Origin: Persephonella sp.
Lineage (GTDB): Bacteria > Aquificota > Aquificia > Aquificales > Hydrogenothermaceae
Direction of reading: 5' to 3'
DNA length: 8,737 nt
NCBI GenBank assembly: GCA_027058925.1
Contig: JALTAS010000180.1
Coordinates: forward strand, 1-8,737
Shown here: positions 1 to 5,815 of the stretch, in pieces
Numbering within the stretch: the first letter of the stretch is position 1
Layout of the letters: each line of letters opens with the position of its first letter
Notes under the pieces: model-generated
Database searches by the model: none
What the model was told of the DNA's origin: nothing
Seen by the model: the letters and a program-made list of their open reading frames with translations, nothing else
Program-made: the position numbers and the translations under genes

Positions 1-39
1 TCCATATTCTTAATGAGCAAACGTATTTCTTTTGAGCAT

Positions 40-63
40 AAAAAAAGGGGCCTTTCAGCCCCT
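40..63 (-). terminator. Intrinsic terminator closing the cbb3 oxidase operon
   Basis: Read on the minus strand, a perfect 6-bp stem (AGGGGC pairing with GCCCCT) with a 6-nt loop is followed directly by a run of six T. It lies about 47 nt beyond the stop codon of the last oxidase gene. This is the standard form of a Rho-independent terminator, and it is the only hairpin in the window with a proper T tract on the coding strand. The T run reads as A on the plus strand, so orientation supports ending the minus-strand operon. Confidence 0.85.
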
Positions 64-110
64 GCTAATAATTGGTTTATAAAAACATGACATATCATAT
101 CAATAGATAA

Positions 111-338
111 TTAACCACCTCTGAGAAGCTCTCTAAGCCATATATATTTGTCTGCCGCTTCTGGCCCTTTACCAATAACATCAAGCCATCCGAGGAAATC
201 AGGAATCCAGTCAAAGACTATGTATGCTACGGTAAAAAGAATATATCCAATCCAGAAAAGCATCCACCATGTTGGAACTGCATCTGTCATGTATGTGATC
301 TTGTCTACAGCTTTTGTATTTTCAAGATGTGAAGCCAT
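111..338 (-). CDS. CcoP N-terminal (FixP_N-like) membrane domain protein, no haem
   Basis: A 75-residue membrane protein. Residues 12-25 (DKITYMTDAVPTWW) match the start of CcoP/FixP, where a short acidic 'Y-D-N-P-x-P-x-W-W' segment precedes the membrane helix; one hydrophobic helix follows at about 24-43. There is no CxxCH haem motif, and the chain stops where a normal CcoP would go on into two cytochrome c domains. It is the last gene of the cbb3 block. Its ATG overlaps the preceding TGA by one base, and its Shine-Dalgarno lies inside the upstream gene. The inferred role is to dock the separately encoded dihaem cytochrome onto CcoN/CcoO. Alternatively it could be a CcoQ-like small subunit. 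The homology rests on a short motif, but the operon context is strong. Confidence 0.7.
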   Translation of the reverse strand: MASHLENTKAVDKITYMTDAVPTWWMLFWIGYILFTVAYIVFDWIPDFLGWLDVIGKGPEAADKYIWLRELLRGG

Positions 339-634
339 CAGTATTTACCTCCTTCTTTTTCTGCTTTAATAATTTTTTCTTCCATATCAAGAATCTCATA
401 TTTTGGTCCCTCAATATCTTTAAAATCTCCTTTCATATAGGAATAAACAAACAGGAAAAACCATCCTGTAAGTGCAACAACATAGGCTATAACCTCAACA
501 AGAAAACCTTTTAGATCAGATCCTGACATTCCTGCTTCAAGATAAGCCACTGTTCTTACAGCGATAATAGTTCCTACAACAAACAGGAAAATAAAGAGTA
601 TCAAAAGGGCAACCGTCTTTTGTGAAACTCTCAT
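338..634 (-). CDS. Two-helix membrane protein with CcoS/FixS-like tail
   Basis: A 98-residue protein with hydrophobic helices at about 8-28 and 46-66. The second helix is followed by GDFKDIEGPKYEILDMEEK (69-87). This closely resembles the signature after the single helix of CcoS/FixS, the cbb3 assembly protein involved in cofactor insertion into CcoN (typically G-x-F-D-D-L-E-G-P-x-x-R-I-L-x-D-E). Ordinary CcoS is about 45-70 residues with one N-terminal helix, so the extra first helix is unusual; it could be a fused CcoQ-like segment. The start has GGAGGT 5 nt upstream. The gene sits between ccoO and the CcoP-N gene, whereas ccoS usually lies in the separate ccoGHIS cluster. A structural subunit role cannot be excluded. 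Confidence 0.6.
   Translation of the reverse strand: MRVSQKTVALLILFIFLFVVGTIIAVRTVAYLEAGMSGSDLKGFLVEVIAYVVALTGWFFLFVYSYMKGDFKDIEGPKYEILDMEEKIIKAEKEGGKY
347..353 (-). promoter_or_regulatory. Ribosome binding site inside the end of the CcoS-like gene
   Basis: AGGAGGT on the minus strand lies 8 nt before the ATG of the CcoP-N gene. It is itself translated as part of the Glu-Gly-Gly near the C-terminus of the upstream protein. Together with the one-base TGATG junction this implies coupled translation of the two small membrane proteins. Confidence 0.75.
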
Positions 635-666
635 CTTTTACCTCCATTCTCCATATTAGGAGAGGA

Positions 667-681
667 GGGGCTAAAAGCCCC
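667..681 (-). other. Hairpin in the ccoO to CcoS-like gap, no T tract
   Basis: GGGGC and GCCCC form a perfect 5-bp stem, extendable to 6 bp with a 3-nt loop, starting 3 nt after the ccoO stop. On the coding strand it is followed by a pyrimidine-rich CTCCTCTCC rather than a T run. It is therefore unlikely to terminate efficiently. It may mark an mRNA processing or stability element between the large and small subunit genes. The 49-nt gap here is the longest inside the oxidase operon. Confidence 0.4.
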
Positions 682-683
682 AA

Positions 684-1415
684 TTATTTTTCTGCAGTTT
701 CAATTCTAAACGGCTTTGGAGGTTTAACCTCCCAGCTTCCCAGCCACATTATGTATGTGAGGAGTGCTATTCCTCTTTCATTAGGAACAATCTTACCGTC
801 TTTTGTCTTTTCAAAGTACCATGTATATCCTGGCATGTTTGAACCTGGAGATGTTGACTGTGGATTGTAAAGGTGTGCAACCTGCCAGCCTATATTATGA
901 ACAGCAGCTTCCCTTATAAGATCAGGTCCTATCCTTTTTGTTCCCCAGAGTACCGGTGCCTGAAGTTCATTCTGGAATTCTGATGGATAAGAAACTGTAT
1001 TTGAGACACCAGGGATACCAAATCTTAATGTCTCATTTGATACAGGTCTTACCATCTGTGAGTGACAGTTCCAGCAACCTTCGGCGATATACCATCTGTG
1101 TCCAATTCTGAGAGCCTTAGCGAATGTTTTTTCGTTAGGTTTGCAATCTTTTATTACTTCAGCTGCTCCGCTGTAAGCTTCTGTGTAATTACACAGCTTC
1201 TTAAATGATTCAGGATAGTATCTTGCAAGTTTATTAAAATCAGACCATGCTGTTGTGTTTTTAGCTATCGCTTCAGCTGCAAGATCTTCAACTGACTTTT
1301 TAGGAATATCCTTCAGAACAAACATAGGCAGAGCCCATGATATAAAATCAGCAAAAAGGAAGAATATTATCCCTGCAACCAATGCAACAAATGAAAAACG
1401 TTCCATCTTACCCAT
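684..1415 (-). CDS. ccoO: cbb3-type cytochrome c oxidase subunit II (mono-haem CcoO)
   Basis: CcoO is the membrane-anchored mono-haem cytochrome c of cbb3 oxidases; it passes electrons to CcoN. The 243-residue chain starts with one helix (about 8-33) and then a periplasmic domain. The haem site is C114-W-N-C117-H118 within EGCWNCHSQMVRPV, the hallmark of CcoO. M195 in SNMPGYTWYF fits the conserved axial methionine region. Length is in the range usual for the family. The start ATG at 1415 has AGGAGGT 8 nt upstream; a second ATG three codons in is less well spaced. It follows ccoN after 14 nt. The loop between the helix and the haem site (about 40-105) contains two extra cysteines (C75, C91) that could form a disulfide, which is an inference only. 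Confidence 0.95.
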   Translation of the reverse strand: MGKMERFSFVALVAGIIFFLFADFISWALPMFVLKDIPKKSVEDLAAEAIAKNTTAWSDFNKLARYYPESFKKLCNYTEAYSGAAEVIKDCKPNEKTFAKALRIGHRWYIAEGCWNCHSQMVRPVSNETLRFGIPGVSNTVSYPSEFQNELQAPVLWGTKRIGPDLIREAAVHNIGWQVAHLYNPQSTSPGSNMPGYTWYFEKTKDGKIVPNERGIALLTYIMWLGSWEVKPPKPFRIETAEK

Positions 1416-1429
1416 TATACTTTACCTCC

Positions 1430-2821
1430 TTATGCTTCTCTGAGCTCTGCAGTGAGTCCAGCTTTTGCAGTTGCAGTTTTGTAGAAATTAAGAGCATACA
1501 TGAACAGACCGGTTATCATCATAATCCCAGTAACAGATCTGAAGTACCAGAATGGTTTTGAGAAGTTAACAGAGTCTATCCATGGATTAAGACCTATCCA
1601 GTCAAATCCCTGAACAAGACCACCTGCTGTAAGATCAACAAACATAGCGAATACTCCAATCATAAGGAGCCAGTAAGCACCTTCAGAAAGACCTTTCGAA
1701 TACATCGTTTCCTTTCCAAAAAGTCTTGGCCATACATATTCAGCCATTCCAAGAACCCAGAGACCGAAAGTTCCAAACATAATCAGGTGGGCATGTCCTG
1801 TCACCCAATCAGTGAAGTGGATAACTTTTTGGAAAGTAAGTGTAACGTGAAATGCACACTGGAAGCATGTTATCCAGTAAAAGATAGCTCCTGTATACAT
1901 ATATCTCAGTGGAACATTGTATTTAAGCTGTTCTGCTGAACCTCTAAGTGTCATCATAAAGTTGATAAGAACAGATGTAACCGCAAACTCAACAGCAACT
2001 GTTGCAAAAACAGCTGAATACTGAGCAAACATAGGTATTGGAGACCATAAGAAATGGTGAACACCATTCATTGGATAGAAAAATGCCAATCCCCAGAAAC
2101 CAAGAAGTGAAAGACCGTGAGACCACATTGGCTTTTTCATAATAACAGGAACAAAGTAGTACATAAGACCCCATGCAACAGGTGTAACATAGAGACCAAC
2201 AAGATCATGGATAAATGTTGACTGAACAGCACCTGCACCAGAACCTACGGACCAAAATCTTGGAATAAGGTTACCCATAAAAACAACAAGAGGAGTCCAT
2301 ACGAGCATCGCAGACATATACCATCCAGTAACATAAAGAGGTCCCCTTTGTGATGCTTTAAATAATGGAGCCCCAAACTGTAAAAGATGAAGTAAAAGCC
2401 AGAATACTATTATAGGATCAAGCCACCATGGGGTTTCACCCCACTCAACATTATCAGCCATTCCTAAGAAAAGAATAGCAACTACAGTTATTAAAACAGC
2501 CGCCTGAAGTGCTATAAACATAAACCATCCAAGCGCATTGCTGAGTACTTTGTAACCTGTGAATCTTGGTATAGCCCAGTAAATAAGACCAGTAAACATA
2601 TTAACAAGAAATCCGTAAGCAGCTCCTGCTGTGTGGATCATTCTCACTCTACCGGGAGAAAGAAACTCAATACCTCCAAATGGATAGATACCATCAAGCT
2701 GGAGAGAATATAAAAATCCCATTAATGCAACAATGATGAAAAATATCAGACCCATTGCCACATGAGCTTTAACAAGCCCATAATTGACAAGGTTTTGTAA
2801 TTCTTGATTGTTAGCTGCCAT
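1430..2821 (-). CDS. ccoN: cbb3-type cytochrome c oxidase catalytic subunit I
   Basis: The catalytic subunit of a C-family haem-copper oxidase, reducing O2 to water in the inner membrane. The 463-residue chain is almost wholly hydrophobic, with about twelve helices. All expected ligands are visible: H63 (low-spin haem b), H205 (CuB), H255-H256 (CuB) in GVHHF, and H343/H345 in TGHAH (high-spin and low-spin haems). Y249, six residues before H255, occupies the place of the cross-linked catalytic tyrosine found in helix VII of cbb3 enzymes. This tyrosine and the adjacent ccoO argue against NO reductase. The ATG at 2821 has GGAGGG 7 nt upstream, directly after the preceding gene's stop. The helix VI segment reads FIHDLVG instead of the common YGHNAVG, and the helix VII segment reads PMNGVHH instead of MWAGPHH, so this is a divergent CcoN. 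Confidence 0.95.
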   Translation of the reverse strand: MAANNQELQNLVNYGLVKAHVAMGLIFFIIVALMGFLYSLQLDGIYPFGGIEFLSPGRVRMIHTAGAAYGFLVNMFTGLIYWAIPRFTGYKVLSNALGWFMFIALQAAVLITVVAILFLGMADNVEWGETPWWLDPIIVFWLLLHLLQFGAPLFKASQRGPLYVTGWYMSAMLVWTPLVVFMGNLIPRFWSVGSGAGAVQSTFIHDLVGLYVTPVAWGLMYYFVPVIMKKPMWSHGLSLLGFWGLAFFYPMNGVHHFLWSPIPMFAQYSAVFATVAVEFAVTSVLINFMMTLRGSAEQLKYNVPLRYMYTGAIFYWITCFQCAFHVTLTFQKVIHFTDWVTGHAHLIMFGTFGLWVLGMAEYVWPRLFGKETMYSKGLSEGAYWLLMIGVFAMFVDLTAGGLVQGFDWIGLNPWIDSVNFSKPFWYFRSVTGIMMITGLFMYALNFYKTATAKAGLTAELREA

Positions 2822-2832
2822 TTTAACCCTCC

Positions 2833-3594
2833 TTATTTACCTTTGTTCATAAGGTAAGCAATGTAAGAAACAAGCGCCCAGCGGTCTCTTTCTGGAAGAT
2901 GTCCAAAGGAAGGCATTGGTGATCCTTCAAGACCAACTGTAAGAACTCTGAATGTATCCTCTGGTTTTGGACCCGCAGCCCTGACAGGATATGTAAGATC
3001 TGTTGGAGGAACTGGAAGTGTTGATGCAACAGGACCATCTCCTCTTCCCTGCTCTCCATGACATGCTGTACAGTTTTGAGCATAAAGCTCTTTTCCTCTT
3101 GCTATCAGTTCCTGTGAACCAAAATCTGCTGGTCTCTTGATATGTCTGTAAACTGACTCGCCTGGCTGTTCTTTTTGCCATCTGTCAGAAAAAGTTTTGA
3201 TGTAAGCTATTACAGCTTTTTTCTGAACTTCAGGAACAAGCTTGAAAGAAGGCATTGGAGTTTGAGGAATTCCCCAGTTGAGGATATGCATCAGGTCTTC
3301 ATCTGTTGGTAAAGTTCCTTCAGGAGTTGATTTCCATCTGAATACAGCTGTGTGGAAGTTAGGTGGTTTGTCTTTGAAAAATTTTGCTGCTTCAGAGTTA
3401 CCATCACCATTGATTCCGTGACATCCCACACAGAACTTGTTGTAAACTTTTCTTCCTGCCTCTTCCTGTGCTGTCAGATCTTTTGTTCTTTTAGCCTGTG
3501 CAGGTTTTGAGGAATAAACATGCAACAGGCCGTAAATAAACAGTGCCGGGAAGAAGAAGAACAGGATCCACTTAACGGCCGTGTTTTCTCCCAT
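2833..3594 (-). CDS. Membrane-anchored dihaem cytochrome c, CcoP haem-part equivalent
   Basis: A 253-residue c-type cytochrome with an N-terminal hydrophobic segment (about 8-26) that looks like an uncleaved anchor. Two class I haem domains follow: C55-V-G-C58-H59 with probable axial M114, and C175-T-A-C178-H179 with probable axial M227. Both haem sites are followed by a G-x-G-D-G-type turn. It starts the oxidase operon, 11 nt before ccoN, with AGGAGGT 6 nt before its ATG. The tandem dihaem layout equals that of the CcoP C-terminal region, and the operon has no full-length CcoP. It most likely serves as the dihaem electron-entry subunit, delivering electrons to CcoO/CcoN. A free-standing electron carrier docking to the oxidase is the alternative. 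The N-terminal FixP-like segment is absent here. Confidence 0.85.
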   Translation of the reverse strand: MGENTAVKWILFFFFPALFIYGLLHVYSSKPAQAKRTKDLTAQEEAGRKVYNKFCVGCHGINGDGNSEAAKFFKDKPPNFHTAVFRWKSTPEGTLPTDEDLMHILNWGIPQTPMPSFKLVPEVQKKAVIAYIKTFSDRWQKEQPGESVYRHIKRPADFGSQELIARGKELYAQNCTACHGEQGRGDGPVASTLPVPPTDLTYPVRAAGPKPEDTFRVLTVGLEGSPMPSFGHLPERDRWALVSYIAYLMNKGK

Positions 3595-3607
3595 GAGATT
3601 ACCTCCT

Positions 3608-3656
3608 AAAATATTTAATGGGTATTATTCTACATAATTTCACAGATTTTTCACAG
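3608..3656 (-). promoter_or_regulatory. Candidate promoter/operator region of the cbb3 operon
   Basis: The 69-nt spacer between mtnX and the cytochrome gene holds a possible -10 element TAGAAT (3627-3632). The -35 position is weak (TGTGAA, 17 nt further upstream). Two exact copies of CTGTGAAA lie at 3649-3656 and 3638-3645, 11 bp apart, about one helical turn. TGTGA resembles a CRP/FNR-family half site, but the copies are direct, not inverted. No T-tract terminator lies between the two blocks, so read-through from mtnX is also possible. This is a weak prediction from inspection. Confidence 0.3.
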
Positions 3657-3660
3657 CTGA

Positions 3661-3675
3661 ATTTCATATTGAAAT
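3661..3675. repeat. Short palindrome over the mtnX stop
   Basis: ATTTCA and TGAAAT form perfect 6-nt arms around a 3-nt centre (TAT on the plus strand), overlapping the mtnX stop codon. It is A/T-rich and not followed by T residues, so it is a poor terminator. It could be a minor operator or simply chance in AT-rich DNA. The TGAAA core recurs in the adjacent direct repeat. Confidence 0.25.
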
Positions 3676-4338
3676 CCCCTCTCCATATTCTTTTATGACC
3701 TTTATTACATCGTAGAATGTGTTGAACTGATAAACCCTCTTACCTCTTAAGTTTATTTTTTCCAGATAGTTTGCCAACCCTCCTGTTGAAAAAATTATAT
3801 CATTATATTGACATGCGTCAAGATCTGTAATCCCATCTCCCGCATACATCTTAATTTTGTAATTGCTGTAATATGTTTGAATTATGTAAGGCTTACAGAT
3901 CCCACAGTTTCTTTTGCAGTTTACACTGCATCTGTAAGTAAACTTAACATCAAGTTTTCCATTATTTATAAAAAGCCTGTTTGAGTGAATCTTTTTGATC
4001 TTGCTCAGGTATTTCTCAATTATAGGGTATATATAAAAATCAACCCCTCCACTTAAAATCACAAATGGAATTTTCTTTTTCTCTAAAAAATCAAGAAACT
4101 CACCGAAACCTTCTCTGACCTTTATACTGTTTTTCACCCAATTTCTTATATCATCTTCTCTTTTTGCAGGTATCAGGTTAAACATCATTCTGATTCCAAC
4201 ATCTATATCAAGATTTCCTTCCATAAGTGAGTTATGAATTTTCTTCCATTCTGGAGGAGCAAAATGGGACATAATGGATTCAATAACATCCCTTTCTGTT
4301 ATAGTTCCATCAAAATCTGAAAAAAATATTGTACTCAT
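3664..4338 (-). CDS. mtnX: 2-hydroxy-3-keto-5-methylthiopentenyl-1-phosphate phosphatase (MtnX)
   Basis: A cytosolic HAD-family phosphatase of methionine salvage. It removes phosphate from the enol phosphate made by MtnW, giving the acireductone. The 224 residues are close to the Bacillus MtnX length of about 235. Motif I is D8-F-D10-G-T, motif II S96 in ILSGG, motif III K149, and motif IV GDGITDLDA with D168 and D172. FAPPEWKK (26-33) and the C137-x3-C141-x3-C145-G-x-C148-K-P cluster match the MtnX family rather than generic phosphoserine phosphatases. Its ATG overlaps the RLP stop (ATGA, 4 nt) and lacks a clear Shine-Dalgarno, so translation is probably coupled to the RLP. In Bacillus, mtnW and mtnX are also neighbours. 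No mtnA, mtnK, mtnB or mtnD is visible here. Confidence 0.85.
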   Translation of the reverse strand: MSTIFFSDFDGTITERDVIESIMSHFAPPEWKKIHNSLMEGNLDIDVGIRMMFNLIPAKREDDIRNWVKNSIKVREGFGEFLDFLEKKKIPFVILSGGVDFYIYPIIEKYLSKIKKIHSNRLFINNGKLDVKFTYRCSVNCKRNCGICKPYIIQTYYSNYKIKMYAGDGITDLDACQYNDIIFSTGGLANYLEKINLRGKRVYQFNTFYDVIKVIKEYGEGISI

Positions 4339-5489
4339 AGATTAAATTCTGATATGTCAGGGTTGATTGTTTTACATTCATCATAGGAGGAACCTGAAAC
4401 AACACACTCAATAACATCCATATATGCTTTAGCTCCTTCTTTAATCCCTTTTTTGTGCTTTGTATATGTATCTTTAATATCAATAACTATCTGGTTTCCA
4501 AAATCTGAAAATATTTTATATACATCTTTCGGCTCTATCTCTCCATATATGACAGGCATAGATGGATTTATGTTTTCAAACTTTTCTATCAGTGAATTTG
4601 CCACCTCAACAGATCTGTGATGAGGAATGGCTTTGCTTCCGTAAGGGGAAGGAACAACTACTATGTCTGCTCCGGCCATTCTCAAAAATCTTCCAAAAAA
4701 AACTGTAGGCTGTATCCCAAAAAGATCATTCTCAAAAAAGAATGGTGGATATCCGGGGTTTACGATAAATCCGGCTTTGTAAGTATCAGAAAGAAACTGC
4801 AGGTTCTCAAAACCTATAGGAAACAGATTTAATGTAAAAAGAGTGATACCTTCATCCATCCCGATACTTATCTTTTCAGATATCTCTGTGATACTGCCTG
4901 TAACAAATGGGGCATAAAGAATATTTTTACCGAACTTTTGTGAAGACTCAGATACAATATCTGATGCTATTTTAATTCTTTCTTCAAATGGTATCATCGC
5001 ATCATCAAAAAAGATCTCATTCTCTCTTATTATGTCAAGTCCCCCTTCAGCAGACTGTCTGATCATACTTTCAAACTCTTTCCTGCTTATACCGTTTAAT
5101 GACACCAAAGTTCCAGCAATCAGGGGTCTGTGATGTATTCCTACTATATCTTTTACACCTTTTACACCAAGATTTGGACCTTTAAAATGATCTAAAAAAG
5201 CAGGATGAAAATCTACGCTTATCAGTCTGATATTTTCAGGAACAATTATCTCACCGTACAGTATGGAAAGAATACTGCTCATATCATATCTGAAAAGAAC
5301 AACAGGATAGTTTATCCTCACGAGGGCTTTGTGAAGTTTAAGATCAGTGTCGTAAAAGCTGTCAATATCAACAATTTCTGGCATATGTTTTATGTTCCCA
5401 AAAATTTTCTTTATGTAATCCTTTATTCTACTCTCAGGATCAAACCTTTTATCTGAACTGAGAAGGTAAGTAGCCTGTATATAATTCAT
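4335..5489 (-). CDS. Divergent RuBisCO-like protein, MtnW-related, degenerate active site
   Basis: A 384-residue RuBisCO large-subunit homologue (form IV). ATYLL near the start, FKGPNLGVKGV (102-112), RPL at 121, GGLDII (149-154), EIFF (158-161) with PFEERI, and MAGAD followed by VPSPYGS (279-285) align with the 2,3-diketo-5-methylthiopentyl-1-phosphate enolase MtnW. The residues 121-172 align without gaps to my recollection of the Bacillus protein. Key residues differ: the carbamylated Lys and its neighbours (K-D-D-E) read R155-E-N-E158, the first active-site Lys reads V129, the general-base Lys position reads N86, the active-site His reads N244, and the Gly-Gly-Gly phosphate loop reads IKDTYTKH (338-345). 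Only the last metal Glu remains. MtnX follows with a 4-nt overlap, so a role near methionine salvage is likely, but the MtnW reaction by the known mechanism is not. AAGGAG lies 8 nt before the ATG. Confidence 0.8.
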   Translation of the reverse strand: MNYIQATYLLSSDKRFDPESRIKDYIKKIFGNIKHMPEIVDIDSFYDTDLKLHKALVRINYPVVLFRYDMSSILSILYGEIIVPENIRLISVDFHPAFLDHFKGPNLGVKGVKDIVGIHHRPLIAGTLVSLNGISRKEFESMIRQSAEGGLDIIRENEIFFDDAMIPFEERIKIASDIVSESSQKFGKNILYAPFVTGSITEISEKISIGMDEGITLFTLNLFPIGFENLQFLSDTYKAGFIVNPGYPPFFFENDLFGIQPTVFFGRFLRMAGADIVVVPSPYGSKAIPHHRSVEVANSLIEKFENINPSMPVIYGEIEPKDVYKIFSDFGNQIVIDIKDTYTKHKKGIKEGAKAYMDVIECVVSGSSYDECKTINPDISEFNL

Positions 5490-5491
5490 GA

Positions 5492-5812
5492 CTACAGCTC
5501 CTTTATTATGCTGTAAGCCTCAACAGCTGGGTGCCCTGCAAACCATTCCAATGGTGGAGGGTTCTGGTGCGCTTTTCTAAAAGCCTCGCTTTGGGTATAT
5601 TTTTTGAACAACTCAAAACTCTCCCAGTATGTTTCTATAATAAATGTATTATTCTCTTTTCCTGAAGGGAAGTTCATAGGTTCAAGAAGGTTCATTTTTA
5701 TAAATCCTTCCTGATCGGCCAGTCCTTTTTCTCCAAATTTTTCAACAGCATACTTCCTGAAATCCTCTTTATATTCAGGTTTTATCTGAAATTTTGTCAT
5801 TACTACTACCAT
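5492..5812 (-). CDS. Antibiotic biosynthesis monooxygenase (ABM) fold protein
   Basis: A 106-residue soluble protein of the dimeric ferredoxin-like alpha+beta barrel family (ABM; YgiN, HmoA, IsdG relatives). The pattern is a first strand (VVVMTKFQI), helix, EGFIKMNLLEP, then NTFIIETYWES with W63, and helix FELFKKYTQSEAFRKAH with H82. W63 and H82 match two of the three residues of IsdG-type haem monooxygenases, but the N-terminal Asn is T6/K7 here, so haem degradation is uncertain. Members also act as cofactor-free oxygenases on quinols and enol-like substrates. The first ATG is chosen because GGAGGA lies 6 nt upstream; a second ATG is four codons in. It ends 2 nt before the RLP start and begins 3 nt after the peptidase stop, so co-expression with both is likely. 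Substrate unknown. Confidence 0.75.
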   Translation of the reverse strand: MVVVMTKFQIKPEYKEDFRKYAVEKFGEKGLADQEGFIKMNLLEPMNFPSGKENNTFIIETYWESFELFKKYTQSEAFRKAHQNPPPLEWFAGHPAVEAYSIIKEL

Positions 5813-5815
5813 AAT

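Noticed and set aside
148..1443. Several plus-strand open frames opposite the oxidase genes (for example 148-369, 314-514, 622-870, 1255-1443)
   Set aside because: They lie antisense to well-supported genes, have no recognisable protein features and no good ribosome binding sites; they are shadows of the coding frames.
1430..2821. CcoN as a NorB-type nitric oxide reductase
   Set aside because: The helix VII tyrosine six residues before the HH pair is present and a true CcoO with CWNCHSQMVRP follows, so an oxygen-reducing cbb3 enzyme is far more likely.
2847..3181. Additional minus-strand frames inside the dihaem cytochrome gene
   Set aside because: They overlap the cytochrome in other frames, whose own frame contains both CxxCH motifs and family sequence; their translations are low-complexity and meaningless.
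3661..3675. Palindrome at the mtnX stop as a terminator of the pyrD-mtnX block
   Set aside because: The stem is AT-rich and short and there is no T tract after it on the coding strand.
3664..4338. Cysteine cluster of MtnX (C137 to C148) as a novel metal site
   Set aside because: As far as I recall, Bacillus MtnX has the same cysteine spacing, so it is a family trait and not specific to this window.
5492..5812. Firm assignment as an IsdG/HmoA haem oxygenase
   Set aside because: Trp and His fit, but the N-terminal Asn of the catalytic triad is missing and no haem-uptake genes are nearby.
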